Source of the DNA: Limnohabitans sp.
GTDB taxonomy: Bacteria > Pseudomonadota > Gammaproteobacteria > Burkholderiales > Burkholderiaceae_C
Length of the DNA: 64,000 nt
Assembly: GCA_009693505.1 (NCBI GenBank)
Contig: SHXD01000006.1
Coordinates: 1-64,000, forward strand
Direction: 5' to 3'
Shown: positions 41,682 to 50,028 of the stretch, one piece after another
Layout: the number at the start of each line of letters is the position of its first letter
Position numbering within the stretch: the stretch's first letter is position 1
Translations under genes and position numbers: made by a program
Notes under the pieces: generated by a model
The model's input: only the letters and a program-made list of their open reading frames with translations
What the model was told of the DNA's origin: nothing
Databases searched by the model: none

Positions 41682-43322
41682 TCAGTTGGCATTTTTGGCG
41701 CGTTCGCGCAGTTGGAATTTTTGTATTTTGCCTGTAGAGGTTTTTGGAATTTCCTCAAAGCGAATTTCTTTTGGCACTTTGTAGCTGGCCAACAAGTTTT
41801 TGCAATGCGCGATCAGGTCTGCCTGAGACACGGTTGCGCCAGATTTGACTTCTACAAATGCCAAGGGTGACTCGCCCCATTTGAGGTCTGGTTTGGCAAC
41901 GACAGCGCATGCCAACACAGAAGGGTGGCGATAGAGGGCGTCTTCTACTTCAAGGGAGCTGATGTTTTCACCGCCAGAGATGATGATGTCTTTGCTGCGA
42001 TCTTTGATTTTCACATAGCGATCGGGTTCCATCACGGCCAAGTCACCGGTGTGAAACCAGCCGCCTGCAAAAGCTTCCTCTGTGGCACGTGGGTTTTTCA
42101 AATAGCCCTTCATCACAATGTTGCCCTTGAACATGATCTCGCCCATTGTGGCGCCATCGGCAGGGCATTCCGCCATGGTTTCAGGGTCCATCACCATCAT
42201 GCCTTCTTGTAGCACATACCGCACACCTTGCCTTCCATTCAAGCGAGTTTGTTCTGTCAGACTTTCGTGGGCCCAAGACTCACGTTTGACCGACACGCTG
42301 GCGGGCCCATAGACTTCGGTCAGGCCATAAACATGCGTGATGTCAAAACCAATTTTGGCCATGCCTTCAATCATGGCGGCGGGTGGCGCGGCGCCTGCCA
42401 CCATGCCTCTGACTTGCTGGTCAATGCCAGCCCGCATGCTTTCGGGGGCGTTGTAGATCAGGCTGTGAACGATGGGGGCAGCGCAGTAGTGGTTGACTCG
42501 GTGCTCGCGCATGGCATCTAGGATGGGCTGAGCTTCTACGCGGCGTAAGCACACGTGCGTGCCGGCCAGCATGGCCACCGTCCAAGGAAAGCACCAGCCG
42601 TTGCAATGGAACATGGGCAAGGTCCACAAATAAATAGGGAAGTGCGGCATGGTCCAAGTGGCTACATTGCTCACAGCGTTGAGGTAAGCGCCACGGTGGT
42701 GCGTGACAACGCCTTTGGGGTCGCCTGTGGTGCCACTGGTGTAGCTGACGGCAATGGCATCCCACTCGTTTTGCGGACCTTCTAATTTCGACAGAGGCTC
42801 GTGCGATGCGAGCCAAGCTTCATATTCAAATTGCCCTAGCTGTTCACCAGGGCCTGTGTATTCAGAGTCGCAAACATCGATCACCACAATTGATCTGCCA
42901 AATTGAGTTTTCAAAATGTCCAGGGCTTTGGCCATGACAGGGGCAAACTCTCGGTCTGTAATGAGCACAGCGCACTCGCAGTGATTGAGCTGCCAGGCAA
43001 TCAGGGCGGCATCAAGCCGGGTGTTGATCGGGTTGAGCACAGCATTGAGTGCAGGCACCGCATAGTGAACTTCTACCATCTCTGGGATGTTGGGCAACAT
43101 GGCGCTGACCGTGGTGCCGCGTTCGACGCCCATTGCTTGAAGTGCAGCGGCAAGCCGTGCAGATCTGTCTCGCGTTTGGGCCCAGGTGTATTTGCGGTGG
43201 CCATGCACAACCGAACTTAAGTCGCCAAAAATCTCGGCGCTTCGCTCCACAAAACTGACTGGCGAAAGCGCTGTGAAATTCGCTGAATTTGGATCTAGGT
43301 CTTGCTCGAAGATGTTGGTCAT
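41682..43322 (-). CDS. AMP-forming acyl-CoA synthetase
   Basis: The 546-residue enzyme has the P-loop-like SYTSGTTGDPKG (A3), VYGLTEVYGP (A5), GWFHTGDLAV (A7) and the C-terminal KTSTGKIQKFQL with catalytic Lys (A10). It activates a carboxylic acid to its acyl-CoA. The size and sequence resemble the medium-chain and methylmercaptopropionyl-CoA ligase (DmdB) branch, but the substrate is not proven. ATG at 43322 overlaps the stop of the sulfhydrylase gene (ATGA). Confidence 0.9.
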   Translation of the reverse strand: MTNIFEQDLDPNSANFTALSPVSFVERSAEIFGDLSSVVHGHRKYTWAQTRDRSARLAAALQAMGVERGTTVSAMLPNIPEMVEVHYAVPALNAVLNPINTRLDAALIAWQLNHCECAVLITDREFAPVMAKALDILKTQFGRSIVVIDVCDSEYTGPGEQLGQFEYEAWLASHEPLSKLEGPQNEWDAIAVSYTSGTTGDPKGVVTHHRGAYLNAVSNVATWTMPHFPIYLWTLPMFHCNGWCFPWTVAMLAGTHVCLRRVEAQPILDAMREHRVNHYCAAPIVHSLIYNAPESMRAGIDQQVRGMVAGAAPPAAMIEGMAKIGFDITHVYGLTEVYGPASVSVKRESWAHESLTEQTRLNGRQGVRYVLQEGMMVMDPETMAECPADGATMGEIMFKGNIVMKGYLKNPRATEEAFAGGWFHTGDLAVMEPDRYVKIKDRSKDIIISGGENISSLEVEDALYRHPSVLACAVVAKPDLKWGESPLAFVEVKSGATVSQADLIAHCKNLLASYKVPKEIRFEEIPKTSTGKIQKFQLRERAKNAN

Positions 43323-44626
43323 TTTGAAATTCCAGGAACGGATATTTGGCTGGCTATGTGCAAGGCTTGATCGATGTCCCACAAAATATCATCGATGTGT
43401 TCTAGGCCTACCGAAATTCGAATCATGTCGGGTCCAACACCCGCTGCCAATTGTTGTTCCTCATTGAGTTGGCGATGCGTGGTGCTAGCGGGGTGGCTAA
43501 TGAGGGTGCGTGTATCGCCAATATTGACCAGGTGGCTCATGAAACGAGCCGCTTCAATGAACTTCACCCCTTGCTGTAAGCCACCTTTCACACCAAAAGC
43601 CAAGAGGCCAGACGCGCCACGCATTTGTTTTTTGATAAGAGCATGTTGAGGGTGATCTGGCAAGCCTGGGTAATTAACCCAAGCAACACGCGGATCATTT
43701 TGTAAAAATTGGGCCACGGCCAAAGCATTGCTGCAGTGCCTTTCCATGCGCAAAGGCAGGGTTTCAACGCCCTGCAAAATTTGCCAAGCGCTCATGGGGC
43801 TGAGAGACGCGCCATAAACTCGCAGGCACTCCATGCGACAGCGCATGGTGAAGCCAAAGTCGCCAAAGGTTTCGTAAAACTTCACACCATGATAGCCCGG
43901 CGAGGGCTCGGTCATGCCCGGAAATTTGCCGTTGTCCCACGGAAACTTGCCGCTTTCTACAATGACACCGCCCAACGTAGTGCCATGACCCGCCAAATAC
44001 TTGGTGGCTGAGTGCACCACCACATCAGCGCCAAATGCAATCGGATTGCACAGAAACGGACTGGGCACGGTGTTGTCAATGATGAGGGGCAAGCCATGTG
44101 CATGGGCGACATCTGCAATGGCTGCAATGTCCAAAACCAGCATGCTGGGATTGCCCAAGCTTTCGGCAAAGATGGCGCGGGTATTGGGTTGAATGGCAGC
44201 CGCAAAGGCATCGGCCTTGCTTGCGTCTACAAACGTGGTTTGGATGCCAAACTTGGCCAAGCTAACGGCCAGCAAAGTGACGGAGCCCCCATACAAAGCG
44301 CTGGCTGCCACCACATGATCGCCCGATTGCAAAATGGTCATGAGCGCCATAGATTCAGCAGCCATGCCCGATGCAGAGGCAACGCCAGCTCTGCCGCCTT
44401 CTAGCGCAGCAACACGTTCTTCCAGCACGGCAACGGTAGGGTTGCTAAGCCTGGAGTAAACATTGCCAAACGTTTGCAGGTTGAACAAAGAGGCTGCATG
44501 GTCGGCGCTGTCAAAAACAAAGCTGCTGGTTTGATAGATGGGCAGGGCACGTGCGCCAGTGGCGGCATCGGGAATTTGGCCAGCGTGAATGGCCAATGTT
44601 TCGGGGCGAAAGTTGTGGTCACTCAT
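43319..44626 (-). CDS. metY: O-acetylhomoserine aminocarboxypropyltransferase (sulfhydrylase)
   Basis: The 435-residue PLP enzyme of the Cys/Met-metabolism family has Lys209 in HSATKYLAGHGTTLGG as the cofactor lysine, ETLAIHAGQ at the start and YSRLSNPT in the active site. It uses sulfide or methanethiol to convert O-acetylhomoserine to homocysteine or methionine. An in-frame TTG at 44638 is not preferred. Position directly upstream of an acyl-CoA synthetase is not the usual methionine operon order. Confidence 0.92.
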   Translation of the reverse strand: MSDHNFRPETLAIHAGQIPDAATGARALPIYQTSSFVFDSADHAASLFNLQTFGNVYSRLSNPTVAVLEERVAALEGGRAGVASASGMAAESMALMTILQSGDHVVAASALYGGSVTLLAVSLAKFGIQTTFVDASKADAFAAAIQPNTRAIFAESLGNPSMLVLDIAAIADVAHAHGLPLIIDNTVPSPFLCNPIAFGADVVVHSATKYLAGHGTTLGGVIVESGKFPWDNGKFPGMTEPSPGYHGVKFYETFGDFGFTMRCRMECLRVYGASLSPMSAWQILQGVETLPLRMERHCSNALAVAQFLQNDPRVAWVNYPGLPDHPQHALIKKQMRGASGLLAFGVKGGLQQGVKFIEAARFMSHLVNIGDTRTLISHPASTTHRQLNEEQQLAAGVGPDMIRISVGLEHIDDILWDIDQALHIASQISVPGISK

Positions 44627-44634
44627 GCTTAGGC

Positions 44635-45123
44635 TCAATCTATTGGACGTTTTGCAGAGATGATGCCGGTGTTGACCCCGACCCAGTTGAGCCCGCCAAA
44701 AATTCGAGCATGTTCAATTTTGACGCAGCGATTGGTGACAGAAAGCCTGCCATCGTTGAGAAACAACGCACTGGCTTCACTGTTTTCCACCCCAAGTTGC
44801 TGCCACAAACAGGCCGCGCCAATTTGAAAAGCCTCTTGGGCAATGGGCAAGACGTCTTCGGTTTTGCGAAAGACATCCACCATGTCGACGGGCTCTGGAA
44901 TTTCTAACAGACTCGCGTAGCACTTTTGTCCCAAAATATCTTCTGCTGGAAACTGGCCTTGACCGGCATAACGTGGATTCACAGGGATAACTCTGTAACC
45001 ATGCTCTTGCATGTACTTGGCTGCAAAATAACTGGGCCGATTCCACTGAGCAGAGAGTCCTACAACTGCAATGGTTTTTGCAGACTTCAATATGTGCCTT
45101 AACTGAGGGATGTCGTTGTGCAT
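44635..45123 (-). CDS. CoA-binding domain protein (YccU-like)
   Basis: This 162-residue protein is one Rossmann-type CoA_binding_2 domain (AKTIAVVGLSAQWNRPSYFAAKYMQEHGYRVIPVNP, split), related to the N-terminal domain of succinyl-CoA synthetase alpha. The role is unknown. The gene begins the four-gene - strand run; metY starts 8 bases after its stop. Confidence 0.9.
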   Translation of the reverse strand: MHNDIPQLRHILKSAKTIAVVGLSAQWNRPSYFAAKYMQEHGYRVIPVNPRYAGQGQFPAEDILGQKCYASLLEIPEPVDMVDVFRKTEDVLPIAQEAFQIGAACLWQQLGVENSEASALFLNDGRLSVTNRCVKIEHARIFGGLNWVGVNTGIISAKRPID

Positions 45124-45257
45124 TTTTGAATGACCTTGAGCGAATAATGAGCATTTTCCCTAGCTTTGTTGTCTGCCAACAATTTCAAGCAACATGTTAA
45201 TTGCCTATCTCATATCTTACCCGTATCATTTCTAAAAGCACACACATTAGGTCCAGC

Positions 45258-46535
45258 ATGTTTGAACGGTTCACCAAAGCCAAATCACTTGAATCCGCCC
45301 AAAAAATTGCTCTGAGCTTGCTTTCAGAGAAGGGCGAAGCCAATGCACAAAGCATTGCTGCGAAGTTTGTAGAGCAGTTCCAACTGCTAGACAAGCCAGA
45401 CCAGCTGAAATTCTTTGAATTTTTAGCCCACAAATTCAGTCCCGACCCCATCGATGTATTGCAGGCAGCACAGCTGTATGCCGATAAATACGACGATGAA
45501 AGCTTGGTCGCACTGTTCAAAATTGTCGAGCCTGCCAGACAAGAATTGTTGCGCCGAATCAATCGCGCACCCAACGGCACGCAAACCATTGTTCGCATGC
45601 GGGAGCGTTTGCTAGAGCACACCAAAATCAAGTCCGGTTTGAAGGCAGTTGATGCAGACATGCAGCACTTGTTGAATTCTTGGTTCAATCCAGGTTTCTT
45701 GGAACTGCACGAAATCACATGGTCATCGTCGGCACTCTTACTTGAAAAAATCATTCAGCATGAGTCAGTGCATGCCATTGATGGCTGGGACGATCTGAGG
45801 CGACGCTTGCAACCTGATCGCCGCTGTTATGCCTTCTTTCATCCCCAGTTGCCTGGCGAGCCTTTGATTTTTGTGGAGGTGGCTTTGGTGACCACCATTT
45901 CAAAAGAAGTCGGGCCGCTGCTTGACAAGAAGTCTGAGTCCCTCGATTCTAAAAAATTTAAGACAGCTATTTTTTACTCCATCAGTAACTGCCAGCCCGG
46001 GCTGCGTGGTGTATCGCTTGGCAATTTTTTGATCAAGCGCGTAGCCGAAAAAATTCTTCAAGAAATTCCAAGTGTCAAAACCTTTTGCACCTTGTCGCCC
46101 ATACCTGGCTTTAACAGATGGCTGGATGCGCTGCCTGGCTCAACCGCATTGGAAGCCTTAGAGGACAAGAAAGGCCGAATTGCGCAATCTTTGAAAGTAC
46201 TAATGAAAGAGGGCGAGTGGTCCAAACGCTTAACCAAGGGTTGGACGCCTGCCTTAGCCAGAGCCGAAGAAAAATCGGCTCTCATGTATTTGTGCTTTAT
46301 TTACCTCACGAAATTTGCTCACAAGGCTTCTGGCGATTCTGTGGGCAAGTTTCATATGGCCAATGGCGCTAAGTTGCACGATATCAATTGGGCTGCAGAT
46401 TTGTCTAAAAAGGGTGTGGCGCAATCCAGTGCCATGATGGTGAACTACTTGTACGAATTGAGTGCAGTGGAAGACAACCATGAAAAATTTGTCAAAAAAG
46501 AAGTTGTTTTCAGCAGAAGCTTGAACTCACTTTGA
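45258..46535 (+). CDS. Malonyl-CoA decarboxylase
   Basis: The 425-residue protein has an N-terminal helical MCD_N domain (about 1-150) and a C-terminal acetyltransferase-like MCD domain with conserved HPQLPGEPLIFVEVAL and FYSISNCQPGLRGVSLGNFLIK. It converts malonyl-CoA to acetyl-CoA and CO2. Open frame extends 19 codons upstream of MFERFTKAK; the chosen ATG (45258) starts at the conserved region. It is divergent from the CoA-binding gene by about 135 bases. Confidence 0.92.
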   Translation: MFERFTKAKSLESAQKIALSLLSEKGEANAQSIAAKFVEQFQLLDKPDQLKFFEFLAHKFSPDPIDVLQAAQLYADKYDDESLVALFKIVEPARQELLRRINRAPNGTQTIVRMRERLLEHTKIKSGLKAVDADMQHLLNSWFNPGFLELHEITWSSSALLLEKIIQHESVHAIDGWDDLRRRLQPDRRCYAFFHPQLPGEPLIFVEVALVTTISKEVGPLLDKKSESLDSKKFKTAIFYSISNCQPGLRGVSLGNFLIKRVAEKILQEIPSVKTFCTLSPIPGFNRWLDALPGSTALEALEDKKGRIAQSLKVLMKEGEWSKRLTKGWTPALARAEEKSALMYLCFIYLTKFAHKASGDSVGKFHMANGAKLHDINWAADLSKKGVAQSSAMMVNYLYELSAVEDNHEKFVKKEVVFSRSLNSL

Positions 46536-46562
46536 CAAGCTGACTCGTTAGATAATGTAGGC

Positions 46563-48176
46563 ATGTCCCAAATAGAGACGCAGTCGCCTGCCATTATTCT
46601 TTGCACGCTCAACGCAAAGTACATTCACGCCTCCCTAGGACTTCGTTACCTCATGGCCAACATGGCGCGCCATGGCAGCTCCAAATTGGCGGAACTTACT
46701 GCATTGACCGAATTTACTTTGGCAAAACCCATGCAGAACATGGTGCATGAACTGCTGAGCCAACTGGGGCCTGAATTGCCAGGCCGGCCTCAAATCATTG
46801 GCTTTGGGGTGTACATCTGGAATGTGATTCAAACCACTGAACTTGTCAGAGCCCTGAAAGCGCAGCGGCCTGGGGTCATTGTCGTATTGGGTGGGCCTGA
46901 AGTGAGCCATGAGACTGACTCTCAAGAAATTGTGCACTTGTCAGACCACGTGATTTCGGGTTGGGGTGATGTAAGTTTTCCGAAGTTGTGTCTTGCATTG
47001 CTGCAGGGCCCCAAACCTTTGATGAAAATCATTCAGGGCGAGCAGCCGCCCTTGAGTGACATTGAATTGCCATACCGCGAATTTTCAGACTCTGATTTGG
47101 CCAACAGAGTGCTTTATGTGGAGGCCTCTAGAGGGTGTCCGTTTAAATGTGAATTTTGTTTGAGTTCCTTAGACAAAACGGCATGGGCATTTGACTTGAA
47201 TCCGTTCCTACAAGAATTGAATATTTTGTTCAATCGGGGCGCTAGAAATTTCAAGTTTGTCGATCGCACATTCAACTTGAAAATTGAAGCTTCGGCTCAA
47301 ATTTTGCAGTTCTTTCTTGACCGACTTGCCAATGATGCTGCGCAGGGCTTGCTGGTTCATTTCGAGGTCATACCAGACCACTTGCCAGATCGCTTGAAAG
47401 AGTTGATCTCTCAGTTTCCCCCAAGAGTGTTGCAGTTTGAGGTGGGCATCCAAAGCTTCAACGAAGAGGTTCAGCAGCGAATCTCAAGGCGACAAGACAA
47501 TGCCAAAACAGAAGCTAATTTACGTTGGCTTCTGACTGAGTCGAATGCACATTTGCACACGGATTTAATTTTTGGCTTGCCAGGCGAAACCCTTCAAAGT
47601 TTTGCAGAAGGCTTTGATCGCCTGCTCAGCATTGGGCCGCAAGAAATTCAATTGGGTATCTTAAAGCGATTGAGAGGCACCCCCTTGGCGCGTCACACGC
47701 AGGCGTATGGCATGGTGTACGACAGCCAGCCGCCTTATGTCATTCGAGAAAACAATGACATTGACAAAGAAAGCTTCGAGTGCTTTACCAGACTGGCAAA
47801 GTATTGGGATTTGATTGCTAATTCAGGACGCTTTAAACAAACGCTGCCATTGATTTTGCAAGCTCATGCACCGCATCATTCGCCGTTTTGGGCTTTCATG
47901 TCTTTTGCAGATAATCTGTGGCGGCAAACGCATAAGACTTATGGTCTTACCCCAGAGGCATTGGTCGATGCGGTGTTTAGTTATTTAACTGTCTCGCGTC
48001 TGCTTGATGAGTTTCTGGTTTACAAGACTTTGTTGAAAGATTATTTGGCCAGTGGTGCAAGAGGACGTCCTCTGTGCCTGGCGCATGAAAATTTACCACT
48101 GGGTGGCGATAGCTTGAGCGCAGTGAAGCAGAATTTGCGTGAACGGCAAGACAGGCATGCTGATCTTCATGAGTAA
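46563..48176 (+). CDS. B12-binding domain radical SAM protein (DUF4080 family)
   Basis: A N-terminal cobalamin-binding-type domain (about 10-150, with FGVYIWNVIQTTELVRALK and VLGGPEVS) precedes a radical SAM domain in which Cys192, Cys196 and Cys199 (RGCPFKCEFC) hold the [4Fe-4S] cluster; the C-terminal part fits the DUF4080 tail. The substrate is not known; relatives carry out methylations or C-C chemistry on biomolecules. 537 residues. The modA start lies 11 bases after its stop. Confidence 0.88.
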   Translation: MSQIETQSPAIILCTLNAKYIHASLGLRYLMANMARHGSSKLAELTALTEFTLAKPMQNMVHELLSQLGPELPGRPQIIGFGVYIWNVIQTTELVRALKAQRPGVIVVLGGPEVSHETDSQEIVHLSDHVISGWGDVSFPKLCLALLQGPKPLMKIIQGEQPPLSDIELPYREFSDSDLANRVLYVEASRGCPFKCEFCLSSLDKTAWAFDLNPFLQELNILFNRGARNFKFVDRTFNLKIEASAQILQFFLDRLANDAAQGLLVHFEVIPDHLPDRLKELISQFPPRVLQFEVGIQSFNEEVQQRISRRQDNAKTEANLRWLLTESNAHLHTDLIFGLPGETLQSFAEGFDRLLSIGPQEIQLGILKRLRGTPLARHTQAYGMVYDSQPPYVIRENNDIDKESFECFTRLAKYWDLIANSGRFKQTLPLILQAHAPHHSPFWAFMSFADNLWRQTHKTYGLTPEALVDAVFSYLTVSRLLDEFLVYKTLLKDYLASGARGRPLCLAHENLPLGGDSLSAVKQNLRERQDRHADLHE

Positions 48177-48186
48177 GGGCGGTTCA

Positions 48187-48942
48187 ATGCGTCAATATTT
48201 TGTATTTCTTTTTCTTCAAATTACACTGCCAATTTCTATTCAAGCGGCTGAAGTCACTGTGGCTGTGGCCTCCAATTTTAGCTTGCCGATGCGAAAAATT
48301 GCGCAACAATTTGAACTTGAATCTGGACACAAAGTACGTCTTTCATTTGGCGCAACGGGTGCCTTTTATGCGCAGATCAAAAATGGCGGTCCCTTTCATT
48401 TGTTGGTTGCAGCAGACCGAGCAACGCCTGCTAAATTAGAAAAAGAAGGTCTGGGGCTTGCAGGTACTCGCTTTACTTATGCACAAGGCAAACTGGTGCT
48501 TTGGAGTCGACAAAGTGGACGGGTCGATGAGGAGGGGGAGATTTTAAAAGCAGGTCATTTTGAAAAGCTAGCCATCGCCAATCCCAAACTAGCACCTTAT
48601 GGCGTTGCCGCCATGGAGACACTTCACAGTTTGAAGTTAACTGAACAGCTCAAGTCGAAGTTTGTTCAAGGTGAAAATATCAGCCAAGCCTATCAATTTG
48701 TGGAAACTGAAAATGCCCAAATTGGCTTTGTCGCCCTGTCGCAAGTTTTCTCTGAAGGCAAGCTTTTAAAAGGATCTGTTTGGATCGTGCCGCCTCAGCT
48801 TTATTCTCCCATTCAGCAAGATGCCATTTTGCTTTTGGCAGGGCAAAAAAATTCTGTAGCAATTGAACTCATGCGCTACTTGAAAACTGACAGAGCAAAG
48901 TCTGTGATGGTTGACTACGGCTACAGCCACCCAATTCAATAA
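48187..48942 (+). CDS. modA: Molybdate ABC transporter substrate-binding protein
   Basis: A Sec signal peptide (PISIQA-AEVTVAVASNFS) is followed by the ModA sequence VAVASNFSLPMRKIA, FGATGAFYAQIKNGGPF and GVAAMETLHSL. It binds molybdate or tungstate. AAGGGCGG at about 48176-48183 precedes ATG 48187. No modB or modC follows: the next gene is convergent. The nearby molybdoenzyme SoxC needs molybdenum, but a functional link is inferred. Confidence 0.9.
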   Translation: MRQYFVFLFLQITLPISIQAAEVTVAVASNFSLPMRKIAQQFELESGHKVRLSFGATGAFYAQIKNGGPFHLLVAADRATPAKLEKEGLGLAGTRFTYAQGKLVLWSRQSGRVDEEGEILKAGHFEKLAIANPKLAPYGVAAMETLHSLKLTEQLKSKFVQGENISQAYQFVETENAQIGFVALSQVFSEGKLLKGSVWIVPPQLYSPIQQDAILLLAGQKNSVAIELMRYLKTDRAKSVMVDYGYSHPIQ

Positions 48943-48955
48943 ATGGCGCAGAGGC

Positions 48956-50004
48956 TTAAAAAGCTTCTTTTTCTGCTTCTAGGTAAGCCAGACTGGTGTA
49001 TTTTCCAATATTGCCTTCAAAGCCTTGCATGTCTGTTGCACGTTTTTTGACCCGAGGGTCCGTCAAAACCATTTGTTTAGCCTCTGCCTCTGACCTCCCA
49101 TCCTTGACCGCTTGTAGGCAAGGCTCCCAAATACCTGCTAAAAAATCTCCGTAAGTTTCGAGCAAATCATTGGCGGGGCGGCCGTGACCAGGCAGCCACA
49201 TTTGTTTACCAGTCCTTTGGCTCAATTCTTTGTAGTATTTGAATGTTCCCGCATAAGAGCCGTCATCCATGTTGGCAATTCGGTTGGTCATTGCAATATC
49301 GCCTACACAAGTGACTTGGTCTTGAACCACTTGAATGCACAAATCGGCATCGGTATGCGCTCGACCATAGTGGTGCATGGCGAAATCAACATCGCCAATT
49401 TTGATTTCCTGCCCGCTTGTGACAACTTGGTTGGGCGCAAACACCTTTGTGCCTGCTGTGGATTGATTGGTCCATCTTTCCATCAAGAGGCGCCATGCAT
49501 TGCCTTCCATGCCCTTGATGGTTTCTTGGGTTTTGGCCAACGCATAGATAGGCAATTGAGTGCCATAGGCCTCAACGAACGCATGATTACCGAGCCAATG
49601 GTCGCCATGAAAGTGTGTATTGAAAATGGCCACTACTGGCAATAGTGTCACTTTCTTAATCATCCGGATGGCCATTTGGCCAATTTGCAATGAACTGCCT
49701 GAATCAATGATGACAACGCCTGCTGAGGTGACGACGAAGGTGACGTTGGACATCATGCCGCGATTTTCAGGCGTAGGAAATCCATCAGGCGAATAGATCA
49801 ACCACACATGCTTCGAAATTTGCGTGGCTGGAATGTCTTTCATGGGTGGGCCCAACAGAAAGTCTTTGAGGTCAGCTGCCAATAATTGCATTTCTGGCCA
49901 CATGCCTAAGGCGCCTACGCCGGTCGCCATGGCGCCAAGAAAGGCCCTTCGCTGCAGTTTTTTTTGACTGGCATGGACTGCTGTGAAGTCTTCATGATGG
50001 TCAT
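48956..50004 (-). CDS. Tat-exported metallo-beta-lactamase-fold protein, SoxH-like (start needs a frame shift)
   Basis: The zinc hydrolase core shows HFHGDH (the HxHxDH site), later His and Asp residues, and PGHGRP. A Tat motif LQRRAFLGAMATG, hydrophobic stretch and cleavage near AADL are visible. In this reading frame no ATG, GTG or TTG lies between the soxB stop (50029) and the RR motif. In the -1 related frame ATG 50004 gives MTIMKTSQQSMPVKK and meets a run of eight A (49957-49964); adding one A (or a -1 slip) joins it to LQRRAFL. The gene would be SoxH-like or part of a quinoprotein relay system. Sequencing error, slippage and a rare start (CTG) remain options. Confidence 0.72.
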
Positions 50005-50028
50005 TCTGTGTCTCTGAATTAACTGGGC

